A DNA stretch of 64,000 bases from Io17-Chloro-G2 sp963663135. Its GTDB lineage: Bacteria; Chloroflexota; Dehalococcoidia; Lucifugimonadales; UBA3495. Within the stretch, counting starts at the first letter, position 1. Each line of letters starts with the position of its first letter. Of the stretch, positions 53,869 to 63,460 are shown piece after piece. The position numbers and the translations under genes are program-made. The notes below the pieces were generated by a model, which was not told the DNA's origin, searched no databases, and saw only the letters and a list, made by a program, of their open reading frames with translations. Where the stretch lies: contig CAXXRM010000005.1 in the NCBI GenBank assembly GCA_963663135.2, forward strand, positions 372,001 to 436,000, given 5' to 3'.

Positions 53869-55016
53869 TCAGGGTGCGTCCCGCATGGTTCGGGCGTCCC
53901 GGGTGTTGAACCTCCAGTTGATGGTGGCTTGGGCGGCGTTGCGTTCCTTGACCAGAGCCTGGACTTCCCGCCGGAGCGCCTCCTCGTCGGGGAGTCGCTG
54001 CTTCAGGCAGGAGCGGGATAGCACGCTGAACTCGATTTCCGCCATGTTCAACCAACTTCCGTGCTTGGGGGTGTAGTGGAACTCCAGCCGCTTGGCAATC
54101 CTCCGGGCCTCTGGCGCCGGGAACGTCTCGTACAGGGACGCCGGACGGTGCGTGTTCAGGTTGTCCATGACCACCCGCACCACCGGGGTATCCGGGTAAG
54201 CTTCGTCCACCAGCCAACGCATCTGATGGGCGAAGTCCTCCATGGTGCGGCGCTGGGTCACCGCCACGTGACGCCAGCCCGCCAGCGGCTCACAGGCCAG
54301 GAACAGGTTGCGGACACCCTCCCTCCGGTACTCGTAGTCCTGCCGCAGCGGAATTCCGGGCCGTGGCGGCAGAGATGGCCGATTCCGGGCCGTGGCGGCA
54401 GAGATGGTCTCGGCCAACAACTGGGTCGAGGTCTCGTCGAAGCAGACCACCCGCCGTCGGGAGTCATAGGGTTCGGCGTAGAGGTCCAGCAGGTCCTCCA
54501 TGTTGGCCACGAACTCCGCGCTCACCTTGGGAATGCACCATTCCTTCTTCTGCCAGGGCTTGAGATCGTTTTTTTGAGACGCTTGCGCACCCCTTCGTGG
54601 GACATGGAGGAGGCCAACTTCAACTCCACCACCTTGCCAGCCAGCAGGCGCAGGGTCCAGTGGTCATGCCCTGTCGGCGGCGGGCTGCAAGCCAGGGCGA
54701 TCAGGTGGGCCTCGCCCCGGTCGTCCAGCTTCCTGCGCCGGTTGGCCTGGGGACGGTCCTTCAGAACCCCGGCCAACCCTTCTTCGGTAAAGCGCTGCTT
54801 GACCCGGTACACCGTGCCCAGAGCCACATCCACAGCTTCAGCCACTTGGGGAGCCCGCCAACCGTCGTCGCTCTTGAGGAGAATCCGGGCCCTGGCGGTG
54901 ACTCGGGCCGGGTGTTTCCCAACCCGAATCAGACGCCGGAGTTCTTCCCGTTGTTCCAACGCCAGCCGCACTGCGTACTTGTCCCTGACCATCACTGCCA
55001 CCCCCGCCAACAACAC
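53869..55016 (-). CDS. IS630-family transposase in two frames joined at an A7 run
   Basis: Frame one (55016-54522) holds paired helix-turn-helix domains (APQVAEAVDVALGTVYRVKQ). Frame two (54525-53869) holds the DDE core: VVCFDETSTQLL, VRVVMDNLNTHRPAS and WLNMAEIEFSVLS. The junction is CTCAAAAAAACGATC at about 54565-54579. A -1 shift there restores KKNDLKPWQKKEWCIPK, the conserved IS630 linker. Programmed -1 frameshifting or slippage on A runs is known in this superfamily, so the arrangement may be functional. The C-terminus is unusual: it ends TRDARTMRDAP inside a segment shared with the IS1182 element. A 26-bp direct repeat (54353-54378 and 54382-54407) adds residues within the DDE domain. 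Confidence 0.82.
54353..54407 (+). repeat. 26-bp direct duplication inside the IS630 transposase
   Basis: Positions 54353-54378 recur exactly at 54382-54407. The offset is 29 bp, not a multiple of three, yet the frame stays open through both copies. Confidence 0.75.
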
Positions 55017-55089
55017 TTCCCACCAGGTAGGATAACCTAATTGTCCGTTTTCTTAAATAAATGCTAAAACCAGGTTGACTGAGTACTAG

Positions 55090-55504
55090 CCACCAAAACG
55101 GCCTATTTTTGTGGCTATGGAGGGGCGGCTATCGCATCCCAAGCGCCGGTCAACCCATCCATAAAGGGTCTTCTTTGCGTAGCATTGGGTGAAGGATATT
55201 CCGCGTGGATTGGGGCCTGGGGATGATGGCGGTCCAAACTCGATTGCCCTGCGACCCCGAAGGCCACAGCTTGCCAATCAACGGGTTTGTTGATATTGTG
55301 TATCCGATTTCCCAAGTTGGTTGGAACCCAACTTCCTTCGTAGGGTGGAAACCAACCCAATCCGCGCCGGTAACCCGGCGTGAATAGTTCTGGAGGAGCG
55401 GGCTCACTTCTCCCGCTCGTCGTAAATCGGCTTCGCCCCCAACGGTGATCAGCTAGCCAGGCATTGCTCAGCCAGCATGGGCAATTCCACGAGAGGGGGT
55501 CTCA
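55090..55504. other. Upstream region of the ABC permease genes
   Basis: No gene is visible. Two small hairpins occur: AAGTTGG / CCAACTT at 55314-55334 and GAGCGGG / CCCGCTC at 55396-55418. A strong ribosome-binding site, GAGAGGGGG, precedes the TTG at 55505. The promoter of the dppBCD-like block, if separate, must be here. Confidence 0.45.
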
Positions 55505-56422
55505 TTGCAACGGTACATTCTCGGTAGATTCGTTCAAAGTTTTGCCGTCATCATCGTAATCGTCTTGATGGTGTTCTTCGCGGGCCGGCTGACCGGCGAC
55601 CCCATCCTGTTGCTTGCCCCTGAAGATGCGGCAGAGTCTGACATCCAACGCATCCGGGAACACCACGGATTGGACCTGCCGATTCATAAGCAGCTCTTGC
55701 GGTTTGTGGGGAGTTCGCTTCGCGGCGATTTCGGCTCATCCACCCAATCCAACTCGGGCGCAATGGACCGGGTGATAGATGTAATGCCCAACACCTTCAG
55801 GCTGGGCGCTGTCGCCGTGCTGATCGCTCTGGCTATCTCGCTCCCAATCGGGGTGCTCTCCGCCGTCAAGAGGGACTCTTTTATCGACCGGTTTGGGAAG
55901 CTGTTCGCCGTTACTGGGCAGGGCATGCCAGATTTCTGGTTGGGCCTCATGCTGATGATGGGGATAGCGTTTTATCTTGGGTTGCTTCCCATAGCCGGCA
56001 GCGGCTCTTGGCTGCATATCATTTTGCCGGCCGTCACGGTTGGGTGGTCGATCAGCGCTCCGATTATGCGCGTTGCCCGTTCCAGCATGCTCAACGTGAT
56101 GGACTCCGAGTACATAACCTTTGCGCGTGGGAAGGGCCTCTCAAACTCTGACGTGATAACTAAGCACGCCCTGAGAAACGCGGCCATCCCGGTGGTAACC
56201 GTGGCCGCAATTTACACTGCAGCCATTCTCCGAGGCACTGTGGTTGTCGAAACGGTGTTTGCCTGGCCCGGCGTGGGCCGTCTGGCAGTGCAATCCGCAT
56301 TCGATAGGGATTTCCCGGTTCTCCAAGCCACCATATTGTTCATGGCGGTTATCTTCGTCGGCATCAATTTCTTAGTGGACGTGTCATACGCCTACATCGA
56401 TCCCCGGGTCAGATACAGATAA
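55505..56422 (+). CDS. ABC transporter permease (DppB/OppB-like)
   Basis: A 305-residue inner-membrane permease. The N-terminal TM (SFAVIIVIVLMVFFAGRLTG) is followed by a periplasmic loop with DIQRIREHHGLDLPIHKQLL, characteristic of DppB, then five more membrane helices. The EAA loop that contacts the ATPase is EYITFARGKGLSNSDVITKH. The C-terminal VDVSYAYIDPRVRY is the family ending. The TTG start has GAGGGGG upstream. It pairs with the DppC-like permease 119 bp downstream. Confidence 0.92.
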   Translation: MQRYILGRFVQSFAVIIVIVLMVFFAGRLTGDPILLLAPEDAAESDIQRIREHHGLDLPIHKQLLRFVGSSLRGDFGSSTQSNSGAMDRVIDVMPNTFRLGAVAVLIALAISLPIGVLSAVKRDSFIDRFGKLFAVTGQGMPDFWLGLMLMMGIAFYLGLLPIAGSGSWLHIILPAVTVGWSISAPIMRVARSSMLNVMDSEYITFARGKGLSNSDVITKHALRNAAIPVVTVAAIYTAAILRGTVVVETVFAWPGVGRLAVQSAFDRDFPVLQATILFMAVIFVGINFLVDVSYAYIDPRVRYR

Positions 56423-56540
56423 TGGCCCGGCGTGGTCCAAATAGCGCCGGAGCCAAGGATTCGCTAAACGCCGCGTAACCGGGAATTGGGGCCTATCCAA
56501 AACTTATGACATGTAATTCAAGTGCGAGGCCGGATCAACA

Positions 56541-57449
56541 ATGGCTGTCGTAACCGAACGGGTCGAGCCCGGAGCCGCCGGGTCCCCATTGAGTGTACTG
56601 GGTCAGGCCCGAAAGGTATTTCGCCGTTGGCCCTGGATATCCGGGGGCCTGTTTGGGTTAATCATCCTGCTGACCATATTCGCTCCTTGGGTTACTCCGT
56701 ATTCTCTCGATGACTTCGATCTTCGAGAGAGCCTGAATCCCCCCTCAACCTCGTACGTTTTGGGTACCGATGGCAACGGCAGAGACATTCTCACCCGGCT
56801 GCTCTACAGCGGGAGAATATCCTTATTGGTCGGCGCTTCAGCGGCTTTGTTTGCCGCGGTCCTGGGTAGCTCTTACGGTATCGCGGCCGGCTATTTCGGC
56901 GGTTTTATCGGCGAGTTGCTGATGCGGATTGCCGATATCAAACTGACGCTGCCCTCGATCATGGTTGCCTTGGTGGCCGCCGCCACCGTGGGCAGCGGCC
57001 CGATATTGTTCGGCGTGATTCCGGTTAACGTCATTCTTATCCTGGGGATATTGTATTCGGCCCACTTTGCCCGCATGACCCGGGGGGAGACCCTGATAAT
57101 CAAGGAGACGGACTATGTCTCTTTGGCCAAGGTGCACGGTTGCAGCCATTTCAGGATTATGGCGGTGCACATTTTCCCTAACATCCGCAACACCATCATA
57201 GTTTACATAAGCCTGATCTTCGCCCAATCAGTCCTGGCAGAGTCAGCGTTTAGCTTCATCGGCGCCGGCGTTCCTGCCGAGACTCCCACGTGGGGACTGA
57301 TGATTTCTCAGGGCCGGGACTACATCGCCACTTCCTGGTGGATTATCACCTTCCCGGGAGCGGCCATACTGCTCACCGTAATGAGCGTGAATCTGCTTGG
57401 AGATTGGCTTAGAGACCGGCTGGACCCCAAGCTCCGCCGGCGCATTTAG
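56541..57449 (+). CDS. ABC transporter permease (DppC/OppC-like)
   Basis: A 302-residue permease with the DppC N-terminal cytoplasmic tail and first TM (SGGLFGLIILLTIFAPWVTP), a periplasmic segment with YVLGTDGNGRDILTRLLYSG, then five helices. The EAA loop is DYVSLAKVHGCSHFRIMAVH. It ends with NLLGDWLRDRLDPKLRRR, typical of the family. With the B-type permease it forms the channel for peptides or similar solutes. ATG start. Confidence 0.93.
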   Translation: MAVVTERVEPGAAGSPLSVLGQARKVFRRWPWISGGLFGLIILLTIFAPWVTPYSLDDFDLRESLNPPSTSYVLGTDGNGRDILTRLLYSGRISLLVGASAALFAAVLGSSYGIAAGYFGGFIGELLMRIADIKLTLPSIMVALVAAATVGSGPILFGVIPVNVILILGILYSAHFARMTRGETLIIKETDYVSLAKVHGCSHFRIMAVHIFPNIRNTIIVYISLIFAQSVLAESAFSFIGAGVPAETPTWGLMISQGRDYIATSWWIITFPGAAILLTVMSVNLLGDWLRDRLDPKLRRRI

Positions 57450-57802
57450 GCCTGCGTTGGTTTACGCCGGTCTACGTCGATCCGATTTGCACCGTGCCTA
57501 CCCTGGAACAAATCAGGTTAACCCACCCGTCTTCCCCGCCGCAGCGGGAATCCAGAGCCTATTCCAGGGACAGAAAGGCTTGTGTACATGAGCACCGTTT
57601 CACACAGAGCGCCCGGACTCTCAGGTTGACAATGAGTTTGCCGTCGTGCTAATTTCTGTCGGCGTTAGCGCAGCCGCCCATTCGATTCCCAAAGTGGCTG
57701 ACCGGGAGTGTCTTCGACCGGTCGCCCCGTTCAACGTCGAACTCCCCAAAAATTCGGCGCCTTCCCGCCGCCAGCAGGAATCAAATCGAGAAGCGAGATA
57801 GA
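57450..57802. other. Intercistronic region with a family 1 repeat
   Basis: A gap of about 350 bp inside the transporter block. It contains a dispersed repeat at 57529-57560 and a related fragment near 57760. No gene is visible. Confidence 0.5.
57529..57560 (+). repeat. Dispersed repeat family 1, copy 4
   Basis: CGTCTTCCCCGCCGCAGCGG followed by GAATCCAGAGCC. It shares the GGGAATCCAGAGCC end with copy 2. Confidence 0.55.
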
Positions 57803-58816
57803 GTGGTTTCCGCTGTTCCCCAACGAGAATTTGGCGACGTAGTCTTGGACGTGCGCGACCTGCAAACGTTCCTGTTCAGTGAGGATAACGTCGTGCGGGC
57901 CGTGGACGGAATCAGTTTCCAACTGCGCCGGGGGGAAAGCCTGGGCATAGTCGGCGAGTCCGGTTGTGGTAAAACCATGACGGCGCTCTCCCTGATGCGG
58001 TTGGCGCCGCAACCGATTGCCAGAAACGTCGGCGGTCAGATATTCCTCGAAGGCGACGATATTTTGGGGTACACCGAAGGAGAGATGCAGCGGGTACGGG
58101 GAGCCAAGATTGCCTGGATACCCCAGGACCCCCACACCTCCCTCAACCCGGTCTATTCCATCGGGCGGCAATTGTTCGAGGTGCTCCGCCTGAAACACGC
58201 CCGCGGCGCCGGCGAACGAGGGGGCCCGTCGGTGTTGGAGCAGGCCATCAAGGTGCTGGAACAGGTGCGTTTGCCGGCGCCAAAAGACCGTCTGGCCGCC
58301 TTCCCTCATCAGATGAGCGGAGGAATGAAACAGCGTGTGGTTGGCGCAATCTCAGCCAGCCTTTCGCCGGTGGTGCTGATCGCTGACGAACCGACCACGG
58401 CCTTGGACGTAACGATCCAGGCGCAATACCTGAGGCTCCTGAAGGACTTACAAAAAGAGCTGGGCTTTGCAATCATTTTTATCACCCATGACTTTGGAAT
58501 CGTGGCCCGAATGTGTGATCGCGTCGCTGTGATGTACGCTGGCCGCATCGTGGAAACGGGCCCGGCCCGCGACGTGCTGAAGGGTCCGTCCCATCCTTAC
58601 ACTCAGGCTTTGATAGACTCCATACCCAAACTGGAGCAGCAAGTGTTGAGGCTCCGGTCCATAGACGGGCAGCCGCCGGCCCTGAATGACCTGCCGGAGG
58701 GCTGTCGGTTTGCGGCGCGGTGTGAGCACGCCTTTGACAAGTGCTCGGCTGAGTATCCGCCGTCCTTCGACGTGGGCGACGACCATCGCTCGGCATGTTG
58801 GCTCCGAGAAGCCTGA
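57803..58816 (+). CDS. ABC transporter ATP-binding protein (DppD/OppD-like)
   Basis: A 337-residue ATPase. Walker A is GIVGESGCGKTMTALSLMRL, the Q-loop is AWIPQDPHTSLNP, the signature is QMSGGMKQRVVGA, Walker B is VVLIADEPTTALD and the H-loop is IIFITHDFGIV. The C-terminal Cys motif CRFAARCEHAFDKC matches the oligopeptide subfamily. With the F-type ATPase at 49124 it would energise the DppBC-like permease. The GTG start has only a weak ribosome-binding site; an internal start is possible but family homology begins near residue 10. Confidence 0.93.
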   Translation: MVSAVPQREFGDVVLDVRDLQTFLFSEDNVVRAVDGISFQLRRGESLGIVGESGCGKTMTALSLMRLAPQPIARNVGGQIFLEGDDILGYTEGEMQRVRGAKIAWIPQDPHTSLNPVYSIGRQLFEVLRLKHARGAGERGGPSVLEQAIKVLEQVRLPAPKDRLAAFPHQMSGGMKQRVVGAISASLSPVVLIADEPTTALDVTIQAQYLRLLKDLQKELGFAIIFITHDFGIVARMCDRVAVMYAGRIVETGPARDVLKGPSHPYTQALIDSIPKLEQQVLRLRSIDGQPPALNDLPEGCRFAARCEHAFDKCSAEYPPSFDVGDDHRSACWLREA

Positions 58817-58918
58817 GCTCCGTGAAGAAAAACAAACCAGTTTTGCTGTCCTGCATCTGCCGATACTGAAACCTGGTACTGAAACCCAAATCCGAATTCT
58901 GGGGAGAGAGGGAATTAG

Positions 58919-60175
58919 ATGCTTTCGGTTGAAGAGAACAAACGGTTGACCGAGGTTGGACCGGGGACCCCGATGGGGGAGTTGATGCGGCGCTATTGGC
59001 ACCCTGTGGCCGCGGTTGCCGAATTGAACCAAAACCCCGTCAAGGCCGTAAAGATCTTGGGAGAGTCTTTGGTGGTGTACCGGGATCGGCAAGGGCGTTA
59101 CGGGTTGATCGACGACACCTGCCCGCACCGGCGGATTTCCTTGGTATACGGAATCCCCGAAAATGAGGGCCTGCGGTGCCCCTACCACGGCTGGATGTTC
59201 GACGGATCCGGTCAATGCTTGGAAATGCCGGCGGAATCCCCCGAAAGCACCTTCCCCAGCCGGGTCAAAATAACGGGCTACCCGGCGGAGGAAATGGGAG
59301 GACTGATATTCGCGTATCTAGGTCCGTTGCCCGCTCCGCTGCTGCCCCGGTGGGACCTGTTCGCCATGGACAACGTGGTGCGGGACATCGGTTGGACGGT
59401 GATACCGTGCAACTGGATGCAGGCCATGGAGAACTCCCTCGACCCGACCCATGCGGAGTGGCTCCACGGCAAATATTTCGATTACGAGTGGGACCGGCTG
59501 GGCCGCGCCGGGCAGCCAATGCCCGGGCGAGGCCGCCGCACCGCCAGTGCGTCCAACACCGGCGCCACCCACAAGAAGATCGGCTTTGACGTGTTCGAGC
59601 ACGGCATCATCAAGCGCCGGGTGCTAGAGGGATACGACGAAACACATCCCATGTGGAGCATCGGCCATCCGATCGTGTTTCCCACCATGCTCCGTGTGGG
59701 GACCAATTTCCAGATCCGCGTCCCAATGGACGACACCCACACCTGGCACCTGATGTACGGAGCCTATCCGCCGCCGCCGGGCGTTGAGAATTACCACCAG
59801 GAAGAGATACCCTTCTACGAGATTCCTCTCAAGGACGAGACCGGCCGGTTTGTAACCGACTTCGTCTTGGGGCAGGACCTGATGGCCTGGGTCACCCAGG
59901 GGGCGATAGCCGACCGGCGCGAAGAGAAACTTGGAGAGTCGGACAAGGGAATCATCCTGTTCCGGCGGATGCTCCGGGAGCAGATGGCGTTGGTGGAGGA
60001 CGGCGGAGAGCCGATGAACACCTTCCGGGACCCGGAAAAGAACAAGCTCATCAACTTGTTCCAAGAGAGGTCTATGGAAGAGGCAGCCCGGAACGGCGGC
60101 TTGAGCAGTGGCCAGGCCCCGTACAGCCCATTGATCCCTGAGATACACGAGGCTTGGGCCAACGCGCCGGCATGA
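58919..60175 (+). CDS. Phthalate-oxygenase-like Rieske protein (copy 2)
   Basis: A 418-residue near-twin of the protein at 50946, the same length and mostly identical. It begins MLSVEENKRLTEVGPGTPMG. Rieske ligands are CPHRR and CPYHGW. The iron site is NSLDPTHAEWLHGKY. The clearest divergence is just after the iron ligands (GQPMPGRGRRTASAS against GLADPTYQRFVPRV in copy 1), a region near the active-site entrance, so substrate ranges may differ. The ATG has GAGAGAGGG upstream. It is followed by the substrate-binding protein gene, 56 bp downstream, supporting a transport-and-oxidation unit. Confidence 0.9.
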   Translation: MLSVEENKRLTEVGPGTPMGELMRRYWHPVAAVAELNQNPVKAVKILGESLVVYRDRQGRYGLIDDTCPHRRISLVYGIPENEGLRCPYHGWMFDGSGQCLEMPAESPESTFPSRVKITGYPAEEMGGLIFAYLGPLPAPLLPRWDLFAMDNVVRDIGWTVIPCNWMQAMENSLDPTHAEWLHGKYFDYEWDRLGRAGQPMPGRGRRTASASNTGATHKKIGFDVFEHGIIKRRVLEGYDETHPMWSIGHPIVFPTMLRVGTNFQIRVPMDDTHTWHLMYGAYPPPPGVENYHQEEIPFYEIPLKDETGRFVTDFVLGQDLMAWVTQGAIADRREEKLGESDKGIILFRRMLREQMALVEDGGEPMNTFRDPEKNKLINLFQERSMEEAARNGGLSSGQAPYSPLIPEIHEAWANAPA

Positions 60176-60231
60176 CTAATGGCTACGCCCAAAAACAGTT
60201 ACTGGCAACACAAAAAGGAGAGGTGCAAAAC

Positions 60232-62011
60232 ATGGTGAAATTAGCAGTGCTGGTTTCCCTGATTCTGGCCATCGCGGGGGTGGTTGCCTGCGGTTCATCG
60301 GCCCCCGAAGCTCCCGCTGCGGAGTCTGCAACACAGGCGCCCGCTATGGAAGCAACGACGGCGCCCGAGGCTACCGAGGCTATGGCGGCTCCCCAGGCCA
60401 CCGTGGCAGTCCCGGAACCGGCGCCTGAGGGATTCGTTCCCACCGCCGAGATAACGATAGTCACCGATACCCTGCCTGAAGAGTTGGACCCCTTGCGGTT
60501 GAAGGCCAACTCCGACAAGCGGATGCACGTTTTCACTTTCGACGCCCTGCGTAACCTGGGGCCGAACGGCCACTACGCCGCCCTGGCCACCGGATTCGAA
60601 GTTAGCAACAACGGTTTGACCATCGACTGGGACCTGCGGGAAGGCGTCACTTACCACAACGGCGACCCTTTCACCAACCGGGACGTGGAGTTTACCTACA
60701 CCGCGGTAGGGCACGGTTTCGGCGGTGAAGAAAGCATCCACACCTACGCATCCGCTCACCGGTCCATCGAGACCATGGATCTGATTGGTGACCACCAAAT
60801 CCGGTTCAACCTGAGCAAGCCTTTCCCCGACCTGTTCTCGAGCATGCGTACCGGCACCCTGGAGATAGTCCCCAAGGACTATTATGAAGCTGAGGGCATC
60901 GAGGGCTTCGCCCAGCATCCCATCGGGACCGGGCCGTTCAAGTTTGTGGAATATCGACTGGGTGACCGCTACGTATTAGAGGCGAATGAGGACTATTGGG
61001 GGGAGGGCCCCTACGTCAAGACCATAACCATCCTGGATATTCCAGAGCCAACCACCCGGTTCCTCATGCTGAAGAGCGGGGAAGCCGACATTGTTCTGGG
61101 GCTTGCCGGAGACCAGGTGAGTGACGTAGCCAAGGACCCGGAGCTGGAATTGGCCAGGTCCAAGCACGCCTTTGTAGGTGCCTCCCTGTTCTTCCCGCGC
61201 TCCAATTCGCCTATCATCGCGGGCCGCGTAGGAGCGACGACATTCTCCGATGACAAGGATATCGAACCGGCGTCGGCAGCCCGGTTGGCGCAGGTCAAGT
61301 TCTATGAGGACCCCAATGTCAGGCTGGCTTTTGGTATGGCGATCGACCGGGCGGCGATCGCCGAACGGTTGGCTCCCGCATGTGAGGTGGCCAACAGCTA
61401 CATACCACCCCCGGCGTTCGGCTACAATTCCGGCCCCGAGGCGCACATAGACTATGAATACGATCCCGAAGAAGCAAAGCGACTGCTGGCGGCAGCAGGA
61501 GTGCCTCTGGACGGCAGTTTCGAGGACACATTTACTGCTTCGCCCAGGTCCAGCTACATGCCCGCCGTACAAATGTATGAGGCCATGGTGGCGTATTGGA
61601 ACGCCATAGGCCTGAACATCACCCGACGCAATGTGGACGTGGGGGTTTATAGGGGTGAGAACCGGTCCAACACTATTCCGGGCATCTACAACTTTGGCGG
61701 CACCAACCCGGTGGACGGCGGTCGTCTGACCTGGGTCAGGTTTCAGCCGTGGCAGCACCTGGTCAGACGCCATTCAAAGGGATGACTACGATGCGGCGTT
61801 CGAAGCAATACAGACCGAAGGTGACCCGGCAAGGCGCGCCGAATTGATCGGCGAGTGGATGGTCTTGGAAGCCAAGAGCATGGAATCGATACCGCTGTGG
61901 TGGTGCGACCAGACCTTCGGCTACAATAAAAAGACTATTGAATCGATGAGCCCCACACCGGGTCTCGGAGATGACTTCAACCCCGAGCTGATCAAACCGG
62001 TGTCGCAGTAG
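60232..62011 (+). pseudogene. ABC transporter substrate-binding lipoprotein (SBP_bac_5), frameshifted near its C-terminus
   Basis: A family 5 solute-binding protein (Dpp/OppA type) of about 590 residues. The signal peptide MVKLAVLVSLILAIAGVVAC ends in a lipobox Cys, followed by an Ala/Pro/Glu linker. The binding domain has GLTIDWDLREGVTYHNGDPF, the family signature, and HPIGTGPFKFVEYRLGDRYV. I chose ATG 60232 (AAGGAGAGG upstream), not the earlier in-frame ATG inside the Rieske gene. At about 61755 the frame is lost (FQPWQHLVRRHSKG stop at 61785). The neighbouring frame continues DDYDAAFEAIQTEGDPARRA to LIKPVSQ, stop 62011. One indel explains it. Confidence 0.85.
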
Positions 62012-62080
62012 GAGAACAGCGTGCCCTCCAGCGTGTAGATCGCCGGAGCAATCGGTGGCACAACTGATGCCAATGTAAAT

Positions 62081-62117
62081 GGACACCTTGGGAGGCCAGT
62101 CGGCCCCTAAGGTGTCC
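62081..62117 (+). terminator. Hairpin terminator after the substrate-binding protein gene
   Basis: Arms GGACACCTT (62081-62089) and AAGGTGTCC (62109-62117) are perfect, with further imperfect pairing of the G-rich/C-rich inner part. A short GTTCGG follows instead of a T-tract. It lies 70 bp after the restored stop at 62011. Confidence 0.6.
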
Positions 62118-62240
62118 GTTCGGAAGCATCTAAAACGTCCCGCCAAGATTTCCAAGCCTTGGCGAATGCCCAGGTAATAGGCCCAGGTATTAGGCAATAG
62201 AGCTTTAAATTCCAAGAGCAGCCCAATAGGAGGATTTACC

Positions 62241-63335
62241 GTGGCAACCGCGAACCTGGAAGTTGTAATTGACGCTGACGGCCATATTCACGAGGATGGC
62301 GAAGGCATTTCGGAATTCTTACCCCCGCTGTATAAAAAGGCCGGCCCCTTCAACCCGGTAGGCCTTTTCCCACCTCTCGATCACCTGCATTTTGCCCACA
62401 GAGTCGAGACGCCGTCCGCGGGGCGAGGCCGGGTTGGCCCCGAAGAATGGCTCCTGTTCCTGGACGACGTTGGCATTGACAACACGGTGCTGTACCCCAC
62501 CACCGCGTTGGCCTATGGCAAGATCGTCAGTCAGGACTGGGCTATAGCGGTTACCCGGGCCTACAACGATTGGCTGCATCATACCTACTTGGCCCGGAGT
62601 CCACGCTTCGGCGGGATGGGACTCATCCCTATGCAGGAGCCGGCCGCAGCAGTGGATGAGCTCAGGCGCGTCGTCGAAGAACTGGGTATGCACGGAGCGA
62701 TGCTGCCGTCTATGGGTCTGCCCAACCACTTGGGGGCCAAAGAATATTGGCCTATCTACCAGGAAGCCGAACGGTTGGGCTGCTCTCTGGCGATTCACGG
62801 CGGGTGCCACAGCGGGATGGGGTTTGACCACCTGAACGTGTACGCGCCAATCCACGCTATGGGCCATCCGATGGGCATCATGATCGGCCTGGCCGGCATC
62901 GTGTTCAATGGCATTTTCGACCGGTTCCCCAACATCAGAATCGCCTTTCTCGAAGGTGGCGTGGCCTGGTTCCTGATGGCTATGGAACGGTTCGATAGCT
63001 CCCACCTGTCCCACTCTGAGTATCAGATCAGGGAAGACCTGATGGGGCCGGGGATGCACGAAAAGGTGAGCGAGTACATGATCCGCCACATCAGGGAAGG
63101 GAGGCTCTACATTGGCGTGGAAGGGGGCGAACCCTCTCTGACCTACGCCATCCAACAGGTTGGCAGCGAGCCTTTCCTGTATTCCTCGGATTACCCGCAT
63201 GAGGTGACCAACGAGACCTGTAAAGAGGAAATCGAAGAGGTCCTGGAAAATGATGGAATAACCGCCGCGGACAAAGAGGCGATTTTGCACCGCAACGCCC
63301 AGCGGTTCTACAAACTCGCACCCAACGGAAAATAA
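62241..63335 (+). CDS. Amidohydrolase family 2 (ACMSD-like) protein
   Basis: A 364-residue TIM-barrel metal-dependent hydrolase or decarboxylase. The metal-binding start is VVIDADGHIHEDGEG (HxH as HIH). SLAIHGGCHSGMGFDHLN provides the middle His. The C-terminal FLYSSDYPHEVTNETC holds the conserved Asp. Family members decarboxylate aromatic acids or hydrolyse ring-cleavage products, which suits the adjacent oxygenase/transporter genes. GTG start with AGGAGG 7 nt upstream. The next gene is a paralogue. Confidence 0.9.
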   Translation: MATANLEVVIDADGHIHEDGEGISEFLPPLYKKAGPFNPVGLFPPLDHLHFAHRVETPSAGRGRVGPEEWLLFLDDVGIDNTVLYPTTALAYGKIVSQDWAIAVTRAYNDWLHHTYLARSPRFGGMGLIPMQEPAAAVDELRRVVEELGMHGAMLPSMGLPNHLGAKEYWPIYQEAERLGCSLAIHGGCHSGMGFDHLNVYAPIHAMGHPMGIMIGLAGIVFNGIFDRFPNIRIAFLEGGVAWFLMAMERFDSSHLSHSEYQIREDLMGPGMHEKVSEYMIRHIREGRLYIGVEGGEPSLTYAIQQVGSEPFLYSSDYPHEVTNETCKEEIEEVLENDGITAADKEAILHRNAQRFYKLAPNGK

Positions 63336-63460
63336 TCCGCCGGAGCGCCTGGACCGGGTGCCGGCTGGCATCCACCTGTGTTCCGGCGCACACGATCCGG
63401 GTGGGTAGCCGCTAGGCGAAGCTCGACAGTTTCAGGGCGGCAAACTCAAGGAGGATAGGA

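Larger units (their letters stand above)
53768..55089 (-). mobile_element. IS630-family insertion sequence
   Basis: Terminal inverted repeats CTAGTACTCAGTCAAC (53768-53783) and its reverse complement (55074-55089). IS630 inserts at TA, and the ends contain CTAG/TA. The internal region 53814-53886 is shared with the IS1182 element. The element separates the Gfo/Idh/MocA gene from the ABC permease genes. Confidence 0.88.
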
